A stretch of DNA of 64,000 bases from the NCBI GenBank assembly GCA_009823505.1, contig VZQC01006876.1:2659831-2723830 (forward strand), read 5' to 3'. This document shows positions 1 to 10,474 of the stretch, piece by piece; position 1 is the first letter of the stretch; every line of letters begins with the position of its first letter. The notes under the pieces are model-generated. The model was not told the origin of the DNA, made no database searches, and saw only the letters and a list, made by a program, of their open reading frames with translations. A program made the translations under genes and the position numbers. This DNA is from Rhizomys pruinosus. Lineage: Eukaryota > Chordata > Mammalia > Rodentia > Spalacidae.

Positions 1-240
1 GGGCTGGAGAGATGGCCTAGCGGTTAAGAGCGCCGACCGCTCTTACAGAGGACCCGGGTTCGATCCCCAGCACCCACATGGCGGCTGAGAACCGTCTGAA
101 ACTCCAATTCCAGGAGAACTCCAGTTCCAGGGGAATCCGACACCCTCTTCTGACCTCCGCGGCATTGCACGACACGGGTGCACAAACTTGCATGCAGACA
201 GTACATTCATACACATACAGAAATAAATAAAAAATTAATA
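1..240 (+). repeat. B3/B2-family SINE, young subfamily
   Basis: tRNA-derived SINE starting at the window edge. It has the head gggctggagagatgg, a box B-like ggttcgatcccc and an A-rich tail with aaataaataaa. The 3' half (gcattgcacgacacgggtgc, then acagtacattcatacacata) is almost the same in the copies at 7,781, 32,468 and 45,500, so this is a recently active subfamily. The left target duplication would lie outside the window. Confidence 0.9.
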
Positions 241-331
241 AAAAAAAAAAAGAAATCCAGTCTTAAATAGCAGAAACTATCATGTGGTTATTCATCCCAC
301 AGAGAATCATCTGGGGTACCTTTAAAGAAAT

Positions 332-352
332 TCAACAACAACAACAACAAAA
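332..352 (+). repeat. (CAA)n microsatellite
   Basis: Short run of caa triplets directly upstream of a second B3 element. Confidence 0.8.
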
Positions 353-365
353 GAAATTCAACAAA

Positions 366-580
366 TGGGCTGCAGATATGGCTCCAGAGTTAAGAGCACT
401 GGCTGCTCTTGCAGAGGACCCAGGTTCGATTCCCAGCATGCACATGATGGCTAACTACCAGTTCCAGGGGATCCAACACCGTCCTCGTACCTCCAGCTTT
501 CCAGGACACTGGTGCACCTACCTACATGGAGGCAATACACTCATACATATAAAAGTAAAATAATAAAATATTACCAAAAA
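366..580 (+). repeat. B3-family SINE, older copy
   Basis: It begins gggctgcagatatggctcc, contains the box B-like ggttcgattcccagc and the ccagttccaggggatcc segment, and ends in an A-rich tail. It is more diverged than the element at 1-240. Confidence 0.85.
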
Positions 581-849
581 AAAAACCTTTTGAAGCAGTT
601 CAACAAACAGTATGAGAGCCACAGTCCACTTTTCGTGAAAAACATCACAGGGCAAGGCCCACCTATATATGCTTTGCATCAGATATACCATAAATAGGGT
701 GGTCAAGTTTCTACTTCGCTCTTGCCCAACTTAATCCCTGTGACTCCATTCTGCCACATCAACAACCTAAAGTTAACACACTTCAGTTTCATCCTTTTGG
801 GAATTGTTGGTCTTTTGTGTAAAACAACTCTGGGCATACAGCAGGAACA

Positions 850-1082
850 GCAGCAGTAATATCTAACATGCATTGAGCAAGTAGGAGTTACCATTGTCCT
901 AAATTCTCTACATGCATCATTTCATTCATGCTTCACAATTCTTTAACCCAATGATGTAGGTACAATTATCCCCATGATTCAGATGAGGAATTCAAGACTT
1001 GGAGAGGCAGCTGTGTAGTAGGATTCAGACAGTGAAGTGGACTTTAAGGCCTGTGTACTACACTCTGTTAAGCTGCCTTCCA
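850..1082 (+). repeat. MIR element
   Basis: Ancient mammalian MIR SINE. The recognisable core runs from a tgcattgagca start through a tcatttcattcatgcttcac segment and gatgtaggtacaattatccc to cagatgaggaattcaag. It ends near a ctctgttaagctgcct 3' end. Confidence 0.75.
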
Positions 1083-1084
1083 TA

Positions 1085-1940
1085 ATAGCAGGGTCGACTC
1101 ACCAGCTAAATATTCCTTGAAAAAACGTTCTTCATACTGAGCCCTTCCTATGATGCATATCAGGGGGACTGATGAACAAGAACAAGGGTTGTGGCAGGGT
1201 TTCTGGCTTCTGGAAATAGTACATTCAAGCTCTGCCATGGAACAGCTCCTTGTGACGAGAATGAAGGGTGGTGAGTTAGACCATCCGTCCCATTGTGATG
1301 GTCAGAAGGGGATATTGGGGAGCCACCAAGTGAGCAGTTTGCACAGATCGTAAACAAATTAGCCAACTTTTAGGGAGATCCTAGAAAGAGAGGTTAGGGA
1401 GACACTAAAGCAGAACATTGGGGCCCATACTGTGGGAGGGACCTGCAGGAACTAGGGTGAGACCCTGAACAAATCCTACTGAGAAGGGAATTTTCACCAA
1501 ATTCCCTGGGAAAGGTGAGCTCAGGGAACAGGTAGGTATTTCATGTGGTAGGAGGTACTCAGAAGTGGAAGAAGAGTAGTAGGTTGGTTTTCCATCTGCT
1601 AGCTGGTAGGGGAACTCTGTTCTCTTAACTTTAACCTTATTGGGAGTGCTAAAGCCCTGTGTCAAAGTGAGACCACAGTGGGGCCGCTTTTGGAGAGAGT
1701 AAAAAACATGTGCTCTCTGGTGTTGCTTTTTGCTTTGAGTCTGTTGTTGGCTTCTTTGTAATCATTTATTTTTTTCTTTAATATAAAAAGTAAAGAATTT
1801 GCCCTGATCTGGTGATGTTGGGGTGATGCTCAGAACTCAGTGTGCACTGCGAAGTGTAGGTGCAACAGCTGGATTGATCTAATCACTAACTATGCCTGAA
1901 GATTTGCCTAGATCCAAGTGAGATGGTGTTTCTTTGTTGA
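1085..1940. other. Unique sequence, no feature seen
   Basis: Single-copy-looking sequence. No splice-bounded open frame, repeat family or CpG cluster was recognised. Confidence 0.5.
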
Positions 1941-1944
1941 TTTT

Positions 1945-2037
1945 CTTGGTCTTTCTTTTTGAACTGCCTGGGACTCCATCCTTCTGCCTCAGCCTCCAAG
2001 TTCTGGGATCAGAGGGATGTGTCACCTTGCTGGGCTG
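1945..2037 (-). repeat. B1-like SINE fragment (old)
   Basis: Antisense B1 signature: a T-rich start, then cttctgcctcagcctccaag, then a degenerate gctgggctg end. Confidence 0.55.
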
Positions 2038-2939
2038 TTAAGCGGGGAACATGGATTGAAGGTTAGGAAAAGGAGGACATCTTATCTCTCAGTGTTTTGG
2101 GAATGGGCTCACCCTCGCCCATGTGTCTTGCTTTCTAAATGGGGGTTTGACTAAGTTGTAGGAGATCTTGAATTGCCATGACCTGTCGAAGGTCTGCTTC
2201 CTGCTTCTGGTGGGTCTGCAGAGCACGATTGTTTTGAAACTAGTATCAGAATTTAAGTTTAAGCTCTGTGCTACCTGTTTAATTGTAACTGGCCTGTGCG
2301 CTCTATTATTTATTATCATTATTATTTTCATGGCAATTTTATAATTTCAGCAGAAATATAGCGAGAAACAAATTGGATTGGCAGAGAGTCTGAGCTCTGT
2401 ATTTCTTGAGGATTGTCACATCAGCAACCCTGTGTTGGTCACCCTGCCTTGACACTTTTCCCAGGTGCCAGGCTCTGGGAAGGAAGGCAAGGATGAGCAA
2501 GAAAACACCATCCTTACTTAAACAGTGCCTCGCAACTGCCCAGACCTTACAGCAGAGCTGTAAATGGGAAGTGGCTGGGGAAAGAGGAAGTGAGGTCCTT
2601 AACCCTGAGGGCTTACCATGCTGAGAAGGGTGTGGGGAAGGGAAAACAAAATGGACTTCTAAGCAAAAAGAGCAGTTCAAACAAGTACTGAAGCAGGAAG
2701 ATATTAAGCTGACTGGGGGACAGGATAAGACAAATGTGAAGTCCTATGACTGGAGGTTAGGATGTGAGAGGTGGACTGGTACTTGGCTGTTGTAGGCCTC
2801 AGATGCTTTGAGCTGGAGTCATGGTGGGGCTAGCCCTGCGTTTCAGAGAGAACACCTGCTAACACCCCTGAGGAAAATTAAGCAAGAGAGATGACACCAT
2901 GTTCAGCAGATGCAGTACAGACTTAAAGTTTGGTATCTT

Positions 2940-3062
2940 TTATGTAACCCAGCAGGCCTGCAACTCTCTATAGACCAGGCTAGCATCCAACCTGAGGCAA
3001 TCCTCATACCTCTGCCCTTCAAGTCCTAGGACTACCAGGTATATACCACCATGCTCAGCTTG
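2940..3062 (-). repeat. B1 SINE, diverged
   Basis: Antisense B1: tatagaccaggctagc, then cctctgcccttcaagtccta, ending ccaccatgctcagct. Confidence 0.75.
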
Positions 3063-3149
3063 GTATCCTCTTGAATGGAATGCTTGCTTTCTTTTGTTCA
3101 AGAAAATTTCCAGCTGAGGACTGTGAATATTCTTAAGTGATAATTGAAG

Positions 3150-3225
3150 GATTTGGGGGTACATAGCTTAGTTGTAGTGTGCTTGCCCTGGATTCAATCC
3201 CCAGCACTGCAAAAAGATTTAAAAA
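3150..3225 (+). repeat. ID-family SINE
   Basis: ID (BC1/tRNA-Ala-derived) pattern: gggggtacatagcttagttg, then ggattcaatccccagcac, then an A-rich end. Confidence 0.7.
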
Positions 3226-3401
3226 AGAAGATAATTGAAAGGTGGGAAAATTTGTTTATAGCAGACAGGATTTAGGTAGACATTGTTTCAACTTCCTTTA
3301 TTGTATTTTGCTAATTGGCATGTATTTAAGTTCATTAGAGAGCAGAAGTCTTTAAAGGACAAAGGCTTATATTTTTTTCTTCCACAGTAGTGTTGGCAGG
3401 G

Positions 3402-3480
3402 TTGGGCTGGGGTTGTGGCTTAGTGGTAGAGCACTTGCCTAGTGTGCACAAGGCCCTGAGGTTGATTCCCAGCACCTGGG
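3402..3480 (+). repeat. ID-family SINE
   Basis: Clear ID element: gggctggggttgtggcttag, then tggtagagcacttgcctag, then gttgattcccagcac. Confidence 0.85.
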
Positions 3481-3484
3481 AGCT

Positions 3485-6350
3485 GGGGGTAAAGGGGAGG
3501 CAGGTGAACACTGGGAGTCCATTGAGGACCATTTATTTAGTCATTGTGATCACTGGTCCACGCGTCCCAGGGAGAGAATTGAACGCAGGCTAGAAATAAG
3601 AGTGAGCAATGGGGTAGGTCATTTGCAAGCTTTAGGGGCTAAGAGCTTCTGGTGGAAACAGAATCTGTTCATAAAATGGAGATGCCATATTCATAGCAGG
3701 TGCCAGCTCCTTGTTCACCTGCATAACAGGTGCCCTCACCCAGGCAACAGCTCTGCCCCTCAGATGTTCCAGGCCTAAGCAAGGATCTACCTCCTTCACT
3801 TTAGGTAAAAGCCAGGAGAGGAGGCCTTGTATGCCCAGGGCTGAAAACACCATGGTAGATGTGAAAGGAATCAGATAGCAGACTCCACAGACAGACAATT
3901 AGTGGTTTAATAATTATTGTAGACACAGTATTCCCTTGGACTCTGAAGTTTTCAGTCTTCCATCCTCTAGGGAGGAAATATAATTTTTTTATAGGCCTGA
4001 CTTGGTACATTTCAAAGCCTCACAGACTAAAGGAGCCAGCTAAGAGGGTTGGGAAAAATGTGTGCAAGGCCCCCTGTAAATTCCAGGGATCAGACCAAAT
4101 TCAAACCTTCAGGTTATTCATCACTTAACACTGATGGATATATTTTATGATTTTAAGGGTTGGCCACCCTTTTCGATTGGTTAGTTTTCTTTTTAATATT
4201 GGAACTACTGTTGTACAGGAGGAAGTGAGGTGCTGGCAAGCTAAAGTAGGGGTTTTAGAGAAACAAGAAGGGAGTTGGGGGCAGCATCTGAAAGTGTTCT
4301 CAAGGGTTCCTTTTGTATGTGTGACCAGTGGGGCATGGTGGTTGGTGGAGGGGAGCACATTTGTGCCCACGTGTGATGATCGCCACTGTCTGATAAGAAG
4401 TAGCTGGTTGTGGCCCCCTTTAAAGGAAGGAAACTACTAAAGCTTTGGAGATGTTCCTGTTTCTAACATCATACAATTTCTAACATCATGCAGCTAATGG
4501 TAGTTTTACCAGCAGCCTTCAAAAAAAAATTTTTTTAAGTGCTGGGGAAGCAGAATCCATAGCTTCACACATGTCATCAGCTAGGCGAGTGACCCCCAGC
4601 CCCCAAAGTTATCCTTTTCATGGTGGATAATCTCCCTGCACTTTGGTATTTGGAGCATTGTATTACTTGACTCAGTTCATGTGTCTCGGTTTTTCTCAAA
4701 CAGATTGCTTCTATCTTCAGTTGAAATAGCCTTAATTGAGCAACTGTAATGTTAAGGGCATTTGGTTTGAGTTTTGGCAGGTGAAGCATGGTGGTTCTTG
4801 CCTTTGGGGAGTTTATATTGTGAAAGGCATTCACAATGTATGTGGACCCCAAGCCAAGTTCCCATGGGAAGGCCACAGCTCAGGAAAGCTTGCTGGACTG
4901 GGTCTGAGCTATCCAAGAAAATCATAAGCAGGGGCCGAGGTCCCAGCAGGGGAAAGCAGGTTGGTTTGGAGTCCAGGGTATAATTTGGCATTGAAGATGA
5001 TAAAGTTTACAGGTTACTTGAGGCCCAGGTCAAGTAGGGCAGAGGTTGACCCTTCCTTCTGTCATAGGGAGTCTTAGGATTTGAACAGAGGAGCAATCAA
5101 AAGTTGGCCTGCTAGGGCCTTGGCAACATCCTTAAAAGGGAAAACAAGGTTTGGCCTTCTGTGCTTCGGTGGATGCCATGACCCAAGGCAGAGAACACAT
5201 CCCACGGCCTCTGGTACAGGATGCACTCAGCCGAGCGCTCGGGATTTTTGAATTGCCTTAAGCCACTGCACCGATGCACACACATACAAGGAAGCTTTTT
5301 TTTTTTTTTTTTTTCTTCTTCTTCAGTGTGTACTTGCTGCAAAACTGAATCACAATCTGTGGCTTAATCTTTGACTTCATAGCTACCAATTCCGGGTGAG
5401 CTACCTTTGAGAGGTAACATCCAGTTGTAAGGAAGATGTGACTGGGCAACAGGCACTTGGATTCCAGTTAGGCCTCTGCCTGGAAGCTTGGATTCATATT
5501 CCTTTGGTCTGAGAGGCTCTTTTTGGGTGCTTGTTGGCCTAAATAATGATGTATGGTGTTTATAATGTTGGCAGATGAATTTGTGAATTGACACAAAAAA
5601 GCTTTTTTGATCTTCTGTGCCTTTAAATGTAGTATGGCCAGTGGAGCTGCTGATTTGTTGGGACACCAGGCCCCAGTACTATGGTCCTGCCTGGGGTCCC
5701 AGCATTGTTCTCCTGGCACCAGAGCCTATCCCTGACTCCCCTTTCCAGCCTGATTTGGGGGCTGCTGGTTTTTGTCTCTGCTCACAAGGAGAAAAGGGGC
5801 CCAGGCCCCCTCATTTGTCCTAACTCGGGCAAAGCTAGTCTGGATGTATGGCTTTTTACTGATAATTCCCCCCCAAATCATTTTGATCCTCCACAGCTAA
5901 CTGGCCTTCCTCTAGAAACCTGCAAAGCAGTAGTAAATCCCTTTGCACTGCTCTGCTTTGTGCTCCTCAGCCCTCTGGTAAAGCAGCCAGAGCCAGGGCC
6001 CACATAATCCACACACTCTGGACGTCACCCCGGGTGACTCAGATTCAGTTGCGTTTGCTGTTTCACAACCACCTGCATCTGATCCCCCCTCCAGGCAAAC
6101 TCCCTGCCCGGTGCCCAGTGCTAGGAGCATGGTGCTAGGAGCATGGTACTCTTCCAGGGATGGCTTTCCCCAGCTTTGTTAAAGAAGCAGATATTGTGTT
6201 AAACCCCTTCTCTCCATTTTCTCTGCTCTCCTAATAACAAACTAGCAAGTGTGTACAATTTATCATTTCCCAGATATGGAAGATGGGGACTTGGAGATGA
6301 TGGTCCCAATCATCCCATGTACCCTTAATATGTAGGCAACATTCTGACCT
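3485..6350. other. Unique sequence, about 2.9 kb
   Basis: Few recognisable repeats apart from a T-run at 5,297-5,314. Short open frames are isolated and lack plausible splice partners. No gene called. Confidence 0.45.
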
Positions 6351-6359
6351 CCATCCCAT

Positions 6360-6535
6360 TGTATTTCAGTATTTTATCTTTTCATCCACCTAATGAGGTC
6401 ACTGTTAACTTTCATCTTGTAGATAAGGAAGCTGGGGCTTAGAGAGACTTAAGTTAACTCATCCAGGGTTACTTCAGCTAGTGAGTCTAAATGCAGACCC
6501 AGGCCCCTGTGCTCCAGCAGAACTGCTCTTAATCC
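6360..6535 (+). repeat. MIR element
   Basis: MIR core: a caccta/atgaggtca segment, then ttgtagataaggaagctggg, then cttagagagacttaagttaa, ending near ctgctcttaatcc. Confidence 0.75.
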
Positions 6536-6694
6536 TTGCTCTTCTACACTATTTATTAAGTAAAATGTCTTCTTTGGAGCAGAAGTCCATGACTTCCATT
6601 GGCTTTGTTTTCTCCTCCCACCCACCCATTGTTAAAAGCAAAAGAAATCCAGCCAATGTTTACAAAATTCGTGCTAAGGAGTGAAATCTGTTTT

Positions 6695-6825
6695 CTTCAT
6701 ACCAGAGTCTAAGCTCCTTGAGGGCTCTTGGTCCTTCTTAAACTTTTTTTTTTTTCCTAAATGCATCCTAAAGCACCTGCCACATCACGGAGTACTCAGT
6801 CAATACTCACTTAAGAAAGATGGAT
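6695..6825 (+). repeat. L2 LINE 3' end
   Basis: Resembles the L2 3' terminus: gagtctaagctccttgaggg, then a caccTGCCACAT-type segment, then actcagtcaatactcactta. Diverged. Confidence 0.6.
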
Positions 6826-7780
6826 AAGACAGGGTTACTGTACTTGTTTGGCAGGTGGAGACATGAGACAGCATTTGGGTGTGTGGCACATGCCATGATT
6901 GGAAACAGCTTTTGCTTTTCAAACTGTAGGGGGGGGGGTTGTTGTTTTGTTTTTAGTTTTAGTTTTTAGAAGGCAGATCTTTTTGACACATGTAAGCTGG
7001 GAGTAATCAGATCTACGCTGTAGGATTACAGAGCATGATATAAAACACTATAAATACCCAATATCCAGTACCATATAAACAAATGAATAAGCTACGCTGT
7101 ATTTATTGTTTTGAGCTTGCTTTCAGGATGTGTCTTTATTTTGGGCAGGGTCACTCCACAAATTAGTACAGCTGGGAATTTGCTAGCCATTGAAACCCTT
7201 TAAAGCATGTTTAAACAGTCTAATATCTCTGTCTTTGCTTTTCAAGCAAAGTAAGTGATAAATTGGTGTAATCCATTCAGCTGTACCTGGGTGAGTACTT
7301 AGAAAGGTCAAGATTTGGTTGAACTCTACTTGCAGCTTTGTTTTCAGCCATTGAGTATTGTGCTGGAAAGGACCATCATGGTTCATTTATTCTCCTTATT
7401 CCCTCTTAACTTGGAGGTGAGGAAAATGAGGCCTGCAGAGATGCAAGGGTGGAGCTGGTGTGGACCATTGGTCTTGCTTGTTAGGTTTTCTTAGATGCCA
7501 GCATGCCCTGCCTAGCCAGGAGCCCAGACAGAGTTGGTCCTCACTGGCTTTTCTGAACACTGGTAAGGTGGAGCCGCAGTTACTCCTGTTATGGTATTAG
7601 CAAGCAGATCATATCAATAATCTATCCACCAGCAGGTAAATCAAAATCACACCATGGTTATAACATGTTTGTATTCATGGTAGATAAAAAGGAGGCATTC
7701 AAAGAAAAACTGATCTCTTTACTTTGAGACTACAAAGGAAAGAGTCTTAAATACTAAAGAGTGTGCTTCATATTAGATCT

Positions 7781-8029
7781 TTTTTTTTTTAATTTTATTT
7801 ATTTATTTTTGTATGTGTATGAATGTACTGTCTGCCTGCAAGTTTGTGCACCCGTGTCGTGCAATGCCACGGAGGTCAGAAGAGGGTGTCGGATTCCCCT
7901 GGAACTGGAGTTCTCCTGGAATTGGAGTTTCAGACGGTTCTCAGCCGCCATGTGGGTGCTGGGGATCAAACCCGGGTCCTCTGCAAGAGCAGTCGGCACT
8001 CTTAACCGCTAGGCCATCTCTCCAGCCCT
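7781..8029 (-). repeat. Young B3-family SINE with target duplication
   Basis: Reverse-oriented full copy of the young subfamily, ending ggccatctctccagccc. It is flanked by tcatattagatct at 7,768-7,780 and 8,029-8,041. The intact 13-14 bp duplication and near identity to other copies show a recent insertion. Confidence 0.92.
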
Positions 8030-8189
8030 CATATTAGATCTTAAAATTATTTTGCTGCACATATGATTAATTTTCATTCAGGAACATGAGGTAAAATAAT
8101 GATGCAAGAAGAAAAAGTAACATTCCTGCAAATCTCAAATAACCATTGCCTATACTTTACTACATCCTTCTATTTGGCTTCTTGTGTTT

Positions 8190-8396
8190 TGTTTGAGACA
8201 TGGGTCTCAAGTAGCCCAGGCTGGCCTTGAATTTTCCATCTAGCTGAGGAGGACCTTGAACTCCTGATCCTCCTGCTTCTACCCCCAGAGTGCTGGAATG
8301 ACAGACATGCACCACCACACATTTTATGGGGATAGAACCCAGGGCTTCATGCATTCTAGGCAAGCCTTCCACCAACCGAGCCACATCTCTAGCCCC
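8190..8396 (-). repeat. B4/RSINE-type SINE (B1 plus ID)
   Basis: Antisense B1-like part (gagacatgggtctcaagtag through gacatgcaccaccacac) joined to an antisense ID part (gggatagaacccagggctt through cacatctctagcccc). This ID-B1 arrangement is the known B4 family. Confidence 0.8.
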
Positions 8397-8609
8397 AGAG
8401 GTCTTTTCTATTGGATAAATACATTATAGAAGCATCCCTTATTTGTGGATAAAGAACTCATTTTTATAAAACTTAAGGTGATGTGACAATTTTTGTGTGT
8501 GTGTGTGTGTGTAGCCCCAGAGGTCTTTTCTATTGGATAAATACATTATAGAAGCATCCCTTATTTGTGGATAAAGAACTCATTTTTATAAAACTTAAGG
8601 TGATGTGAC

Positions 8610-8634
<25 letters not shown>
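8391..8634. repeat. Perfect 122-bp tandem duplication
   Basis: 8,391-8,512 is repeated at 8,513-8,634 with no difference I can see. Each unit runs from agccccagaggtcttttcta to a (GT)n tract. The first unit starts at the end of the B4 SINE. Confidence 0.9.

Positions 8635-8658
<24 letters not shown>
8617..8658 (+). repeat. (GT)n microsatellite
   Basis: Dinucleotide tract at the end of the second tandem unit; a shorter one lies at 8,494-8,512. Confidence 0.95.
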
Positions 8659-8661
<3 letters not shown>

Positions 8662-8795
8662 AGACCAGGGTCTCCCTGTAGCTCTAGCTGGCCTGGAACT
8701 CACTCTGTAGACCAGGCTGGCCTGGAACTCAGAGATCTTCCTGCCTCTGCCTCCTGAGTGCAGGGATTAAAGGTGTATGCCACCATGTCTGGCGG
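8659..8795 (-). repeat. B1 SINE
   Basis: Antisense B1: gagaccagggtctccctgta, then tgtagaccaggctggcctgg, then ccaccatgtctggc. Confidence 0.9.
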
Positions 8796-8799
8796 TTTT

Positions 8800-9020
8800 T
8801 AATAAAAATGTTTTTATTTATTTTACGTGTGTTTTGCCTGCATGTATGGAAGTGGACCATATATATGCAATGCCTCAGTGTCCTCAAAGGCCAGAGAGGG
8901 CATAAGATCTCTTGGAATTGGCATTATGGACAGTCGTTAGCCACCATGTGGGTGCTAGAACTGAACCCAGTTTTCTGGAAGAGCAGCCAGGCTCTTGCCT
9001 GCTGTGCCCTCTCCAGCTCC
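8800..9020 (-). repeat. B3-family SINE
   Basis: Antisense B3: tttatttattttacgtgtgt start, gccaccatgtgggtgctaga middle, ctctccagctcc end. Confidence 0.85.
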
Positions 9021-9055
9021 TTATTACTATTGTGAACATACATAAACATACACAT

Positions 9056-9134
9056 TTTGGGTGTTAGGGCTTGAACCTGGGGCCTCACACATCCTGGACA
9101 GTTGCTCTATTACTGAACTAGACCCCTAGCCTCA
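9056..9134 (-). repeat. ID-family SINE
   Basis: Antisense ID: gggcttgaacctggggcctc, then ctattactgaactagacccc. Confidence 0.7.
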
Positions 9135-9171
9135 TGACCTTTCTCTTTGTTATTTTGTTTGCTTGCTAGCT

Positions 9172-9308
9172 TGCTTTTTCTTGAGACTGGGTCTCACTCT
9201 ATCCCTGGCTGGTCTGGAGCTCCCAGGCTGGATTGGAACTCTCAGAGATCCACCTGCCTCTGCCTTCCAAGTGCTGGGATTAAAGGTGTGGGCCACCACA
9301 CCCAGCCC
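9172..9308 (-). repeat. B1 SINE
   Basis: Antisense B1: gagactgggtctcactctat, then cctctgccttccaagtgctg, then gccaccacacccagc. Confidence 0.92.
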
Positions 9309-9437
9309 CAGCTCTCTCTTTTTGTGTTTTTTTTTTTTTTTTTTTTTTCTTAGCCAGAATGTAATGGGTTTTATTATGGCATTTTTCATACATATTTGTT
9401 GATCCCCCTCTCTGAATTGCTTTAAATGTTTAAAATC

Positions 9438-9556
9438 AAGCTGCATATGGTGGTGTATATTTGTAATCTGAGCAGAGGTCAAAGGATGAGGATCTGAGTT
9501 TTCAGGCAGCCTGGGTTATCTATACATAGGGTATTCTGTCTCAAAAACCCAAAAAG
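9438..9556 (+). repeat. B1 SINE, diverged
   Basis: Sense, old B1: catatggtggtgtatatttg, then cagcctgggttatc, then ctgtctcaaaaaccc. Its tail was the landing site of the next composite element. Confidence 0.6.
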
Positions 9557-9795
9557 GGGCTCGAGAGATGGCTCAGTGGTTAAGAGCACCGACTGCTCTT
9601 GCAGAAGACCTGGGTTCAATTCCCAGCACCCACATGACGGCTAAGAGCCATCTTGGGCTGGGCGTGGTGGTGCACGCCTTTATTCTAGCACGCAGGAGGC
9701 AGAGGCAGGGGGATCTCTGTGAGTTCAAAGCCAGCCTGGTCTACAGAGTTCCAGGCTAGCTGGGGCTATAGGGAGACCCTGTCTAAAAATCAAAA
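9557..9795 (+). repeat. Composite B3-B1 SINE (copy 1)
   Basis: The B3 5' half (ggggctcgagagatggctca through cacatgacggctaagagcca) ends at ccatctt and is followed at once by a full B1 (gggctgggcgtggtggtgca through accctgtctaaaaat). The B3 3' half and its tail are missing. The same junction occurs at 38,747-38,993. Confidence 0.8.
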
Positions 9796-10249
9796 ACAAA
9801 AAACAAAACTTCAAGGCCAAGTCTGATTTTTTTTTTTTCTATTTTTGGAAGCTGTAAGACCAAAAGGTCTTAATAATAGCATTTTAGTGGCATTTATCTT
9901 CATTAATTGTAGTGATATCTTCATATACTTGCAAAATAATAGTACATATTTGTACATTAACTTGGCTTGTAGATACTTGCTAATGAGGTAAATAAGTGGA
10001 TTGCTTGAAATAACTCCCTGGAAGCCCCTAATGTAGAGTAGAAGAAGGTGCTTATGAATCATTCTAAGGTCTAATGTCAGGGAGATCAGTTCTGAACTGG
10101 AAGTAGCCTTCCCTGACTCAGTCCAGGAATGACTATAGAGCTGTGGAGGAGATGAGGAATATGAGTTTTGTTTCTACTTTGCCCCACAGTGGGGTTTCAT
10201 TCACTCCAGAGTTTCTAGTACATCCCTTGAAGTTACATCTCCTCTTTTC

Positions 10250-10470
10250 ATTTTAAAAATTTTATTAGTTTTATTTTATGTGTATGAGTGTGTTGCCTGC
10301 ATGTGTGTAAGTGCACCCATGTGTACAATACCTATCAAGGTCAGAAGGCCTCAGATCCCCTGAAGTTGGAGTTCCGGATTGTTAGCCACCCTGTGGGTGC
10401 AGGGAATCCAACTCTAGTCCTCTGCAAGAGCGGCCAGTGCTCCTGAGTACTGAACCATCTCTCCAGCCCC
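10250..10470 (-). repeat. B3-family SINE
   Basis: Antisense B3: ttttattttatgtgtatgag start, gttagccaccctgtgggtgc middle, aaccatctctccagcccc end. Confidence 0.88.
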
Positions 10471-10474
10471 TCTT

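Noticed and set aside
1..80. tRNA gene
   Set aside because: The head resembles a tRNA promoter (box A/B), but it is the 5' part of a B3 SINE, repeated many times in the window, and does not fold into a complete cloverleaf.
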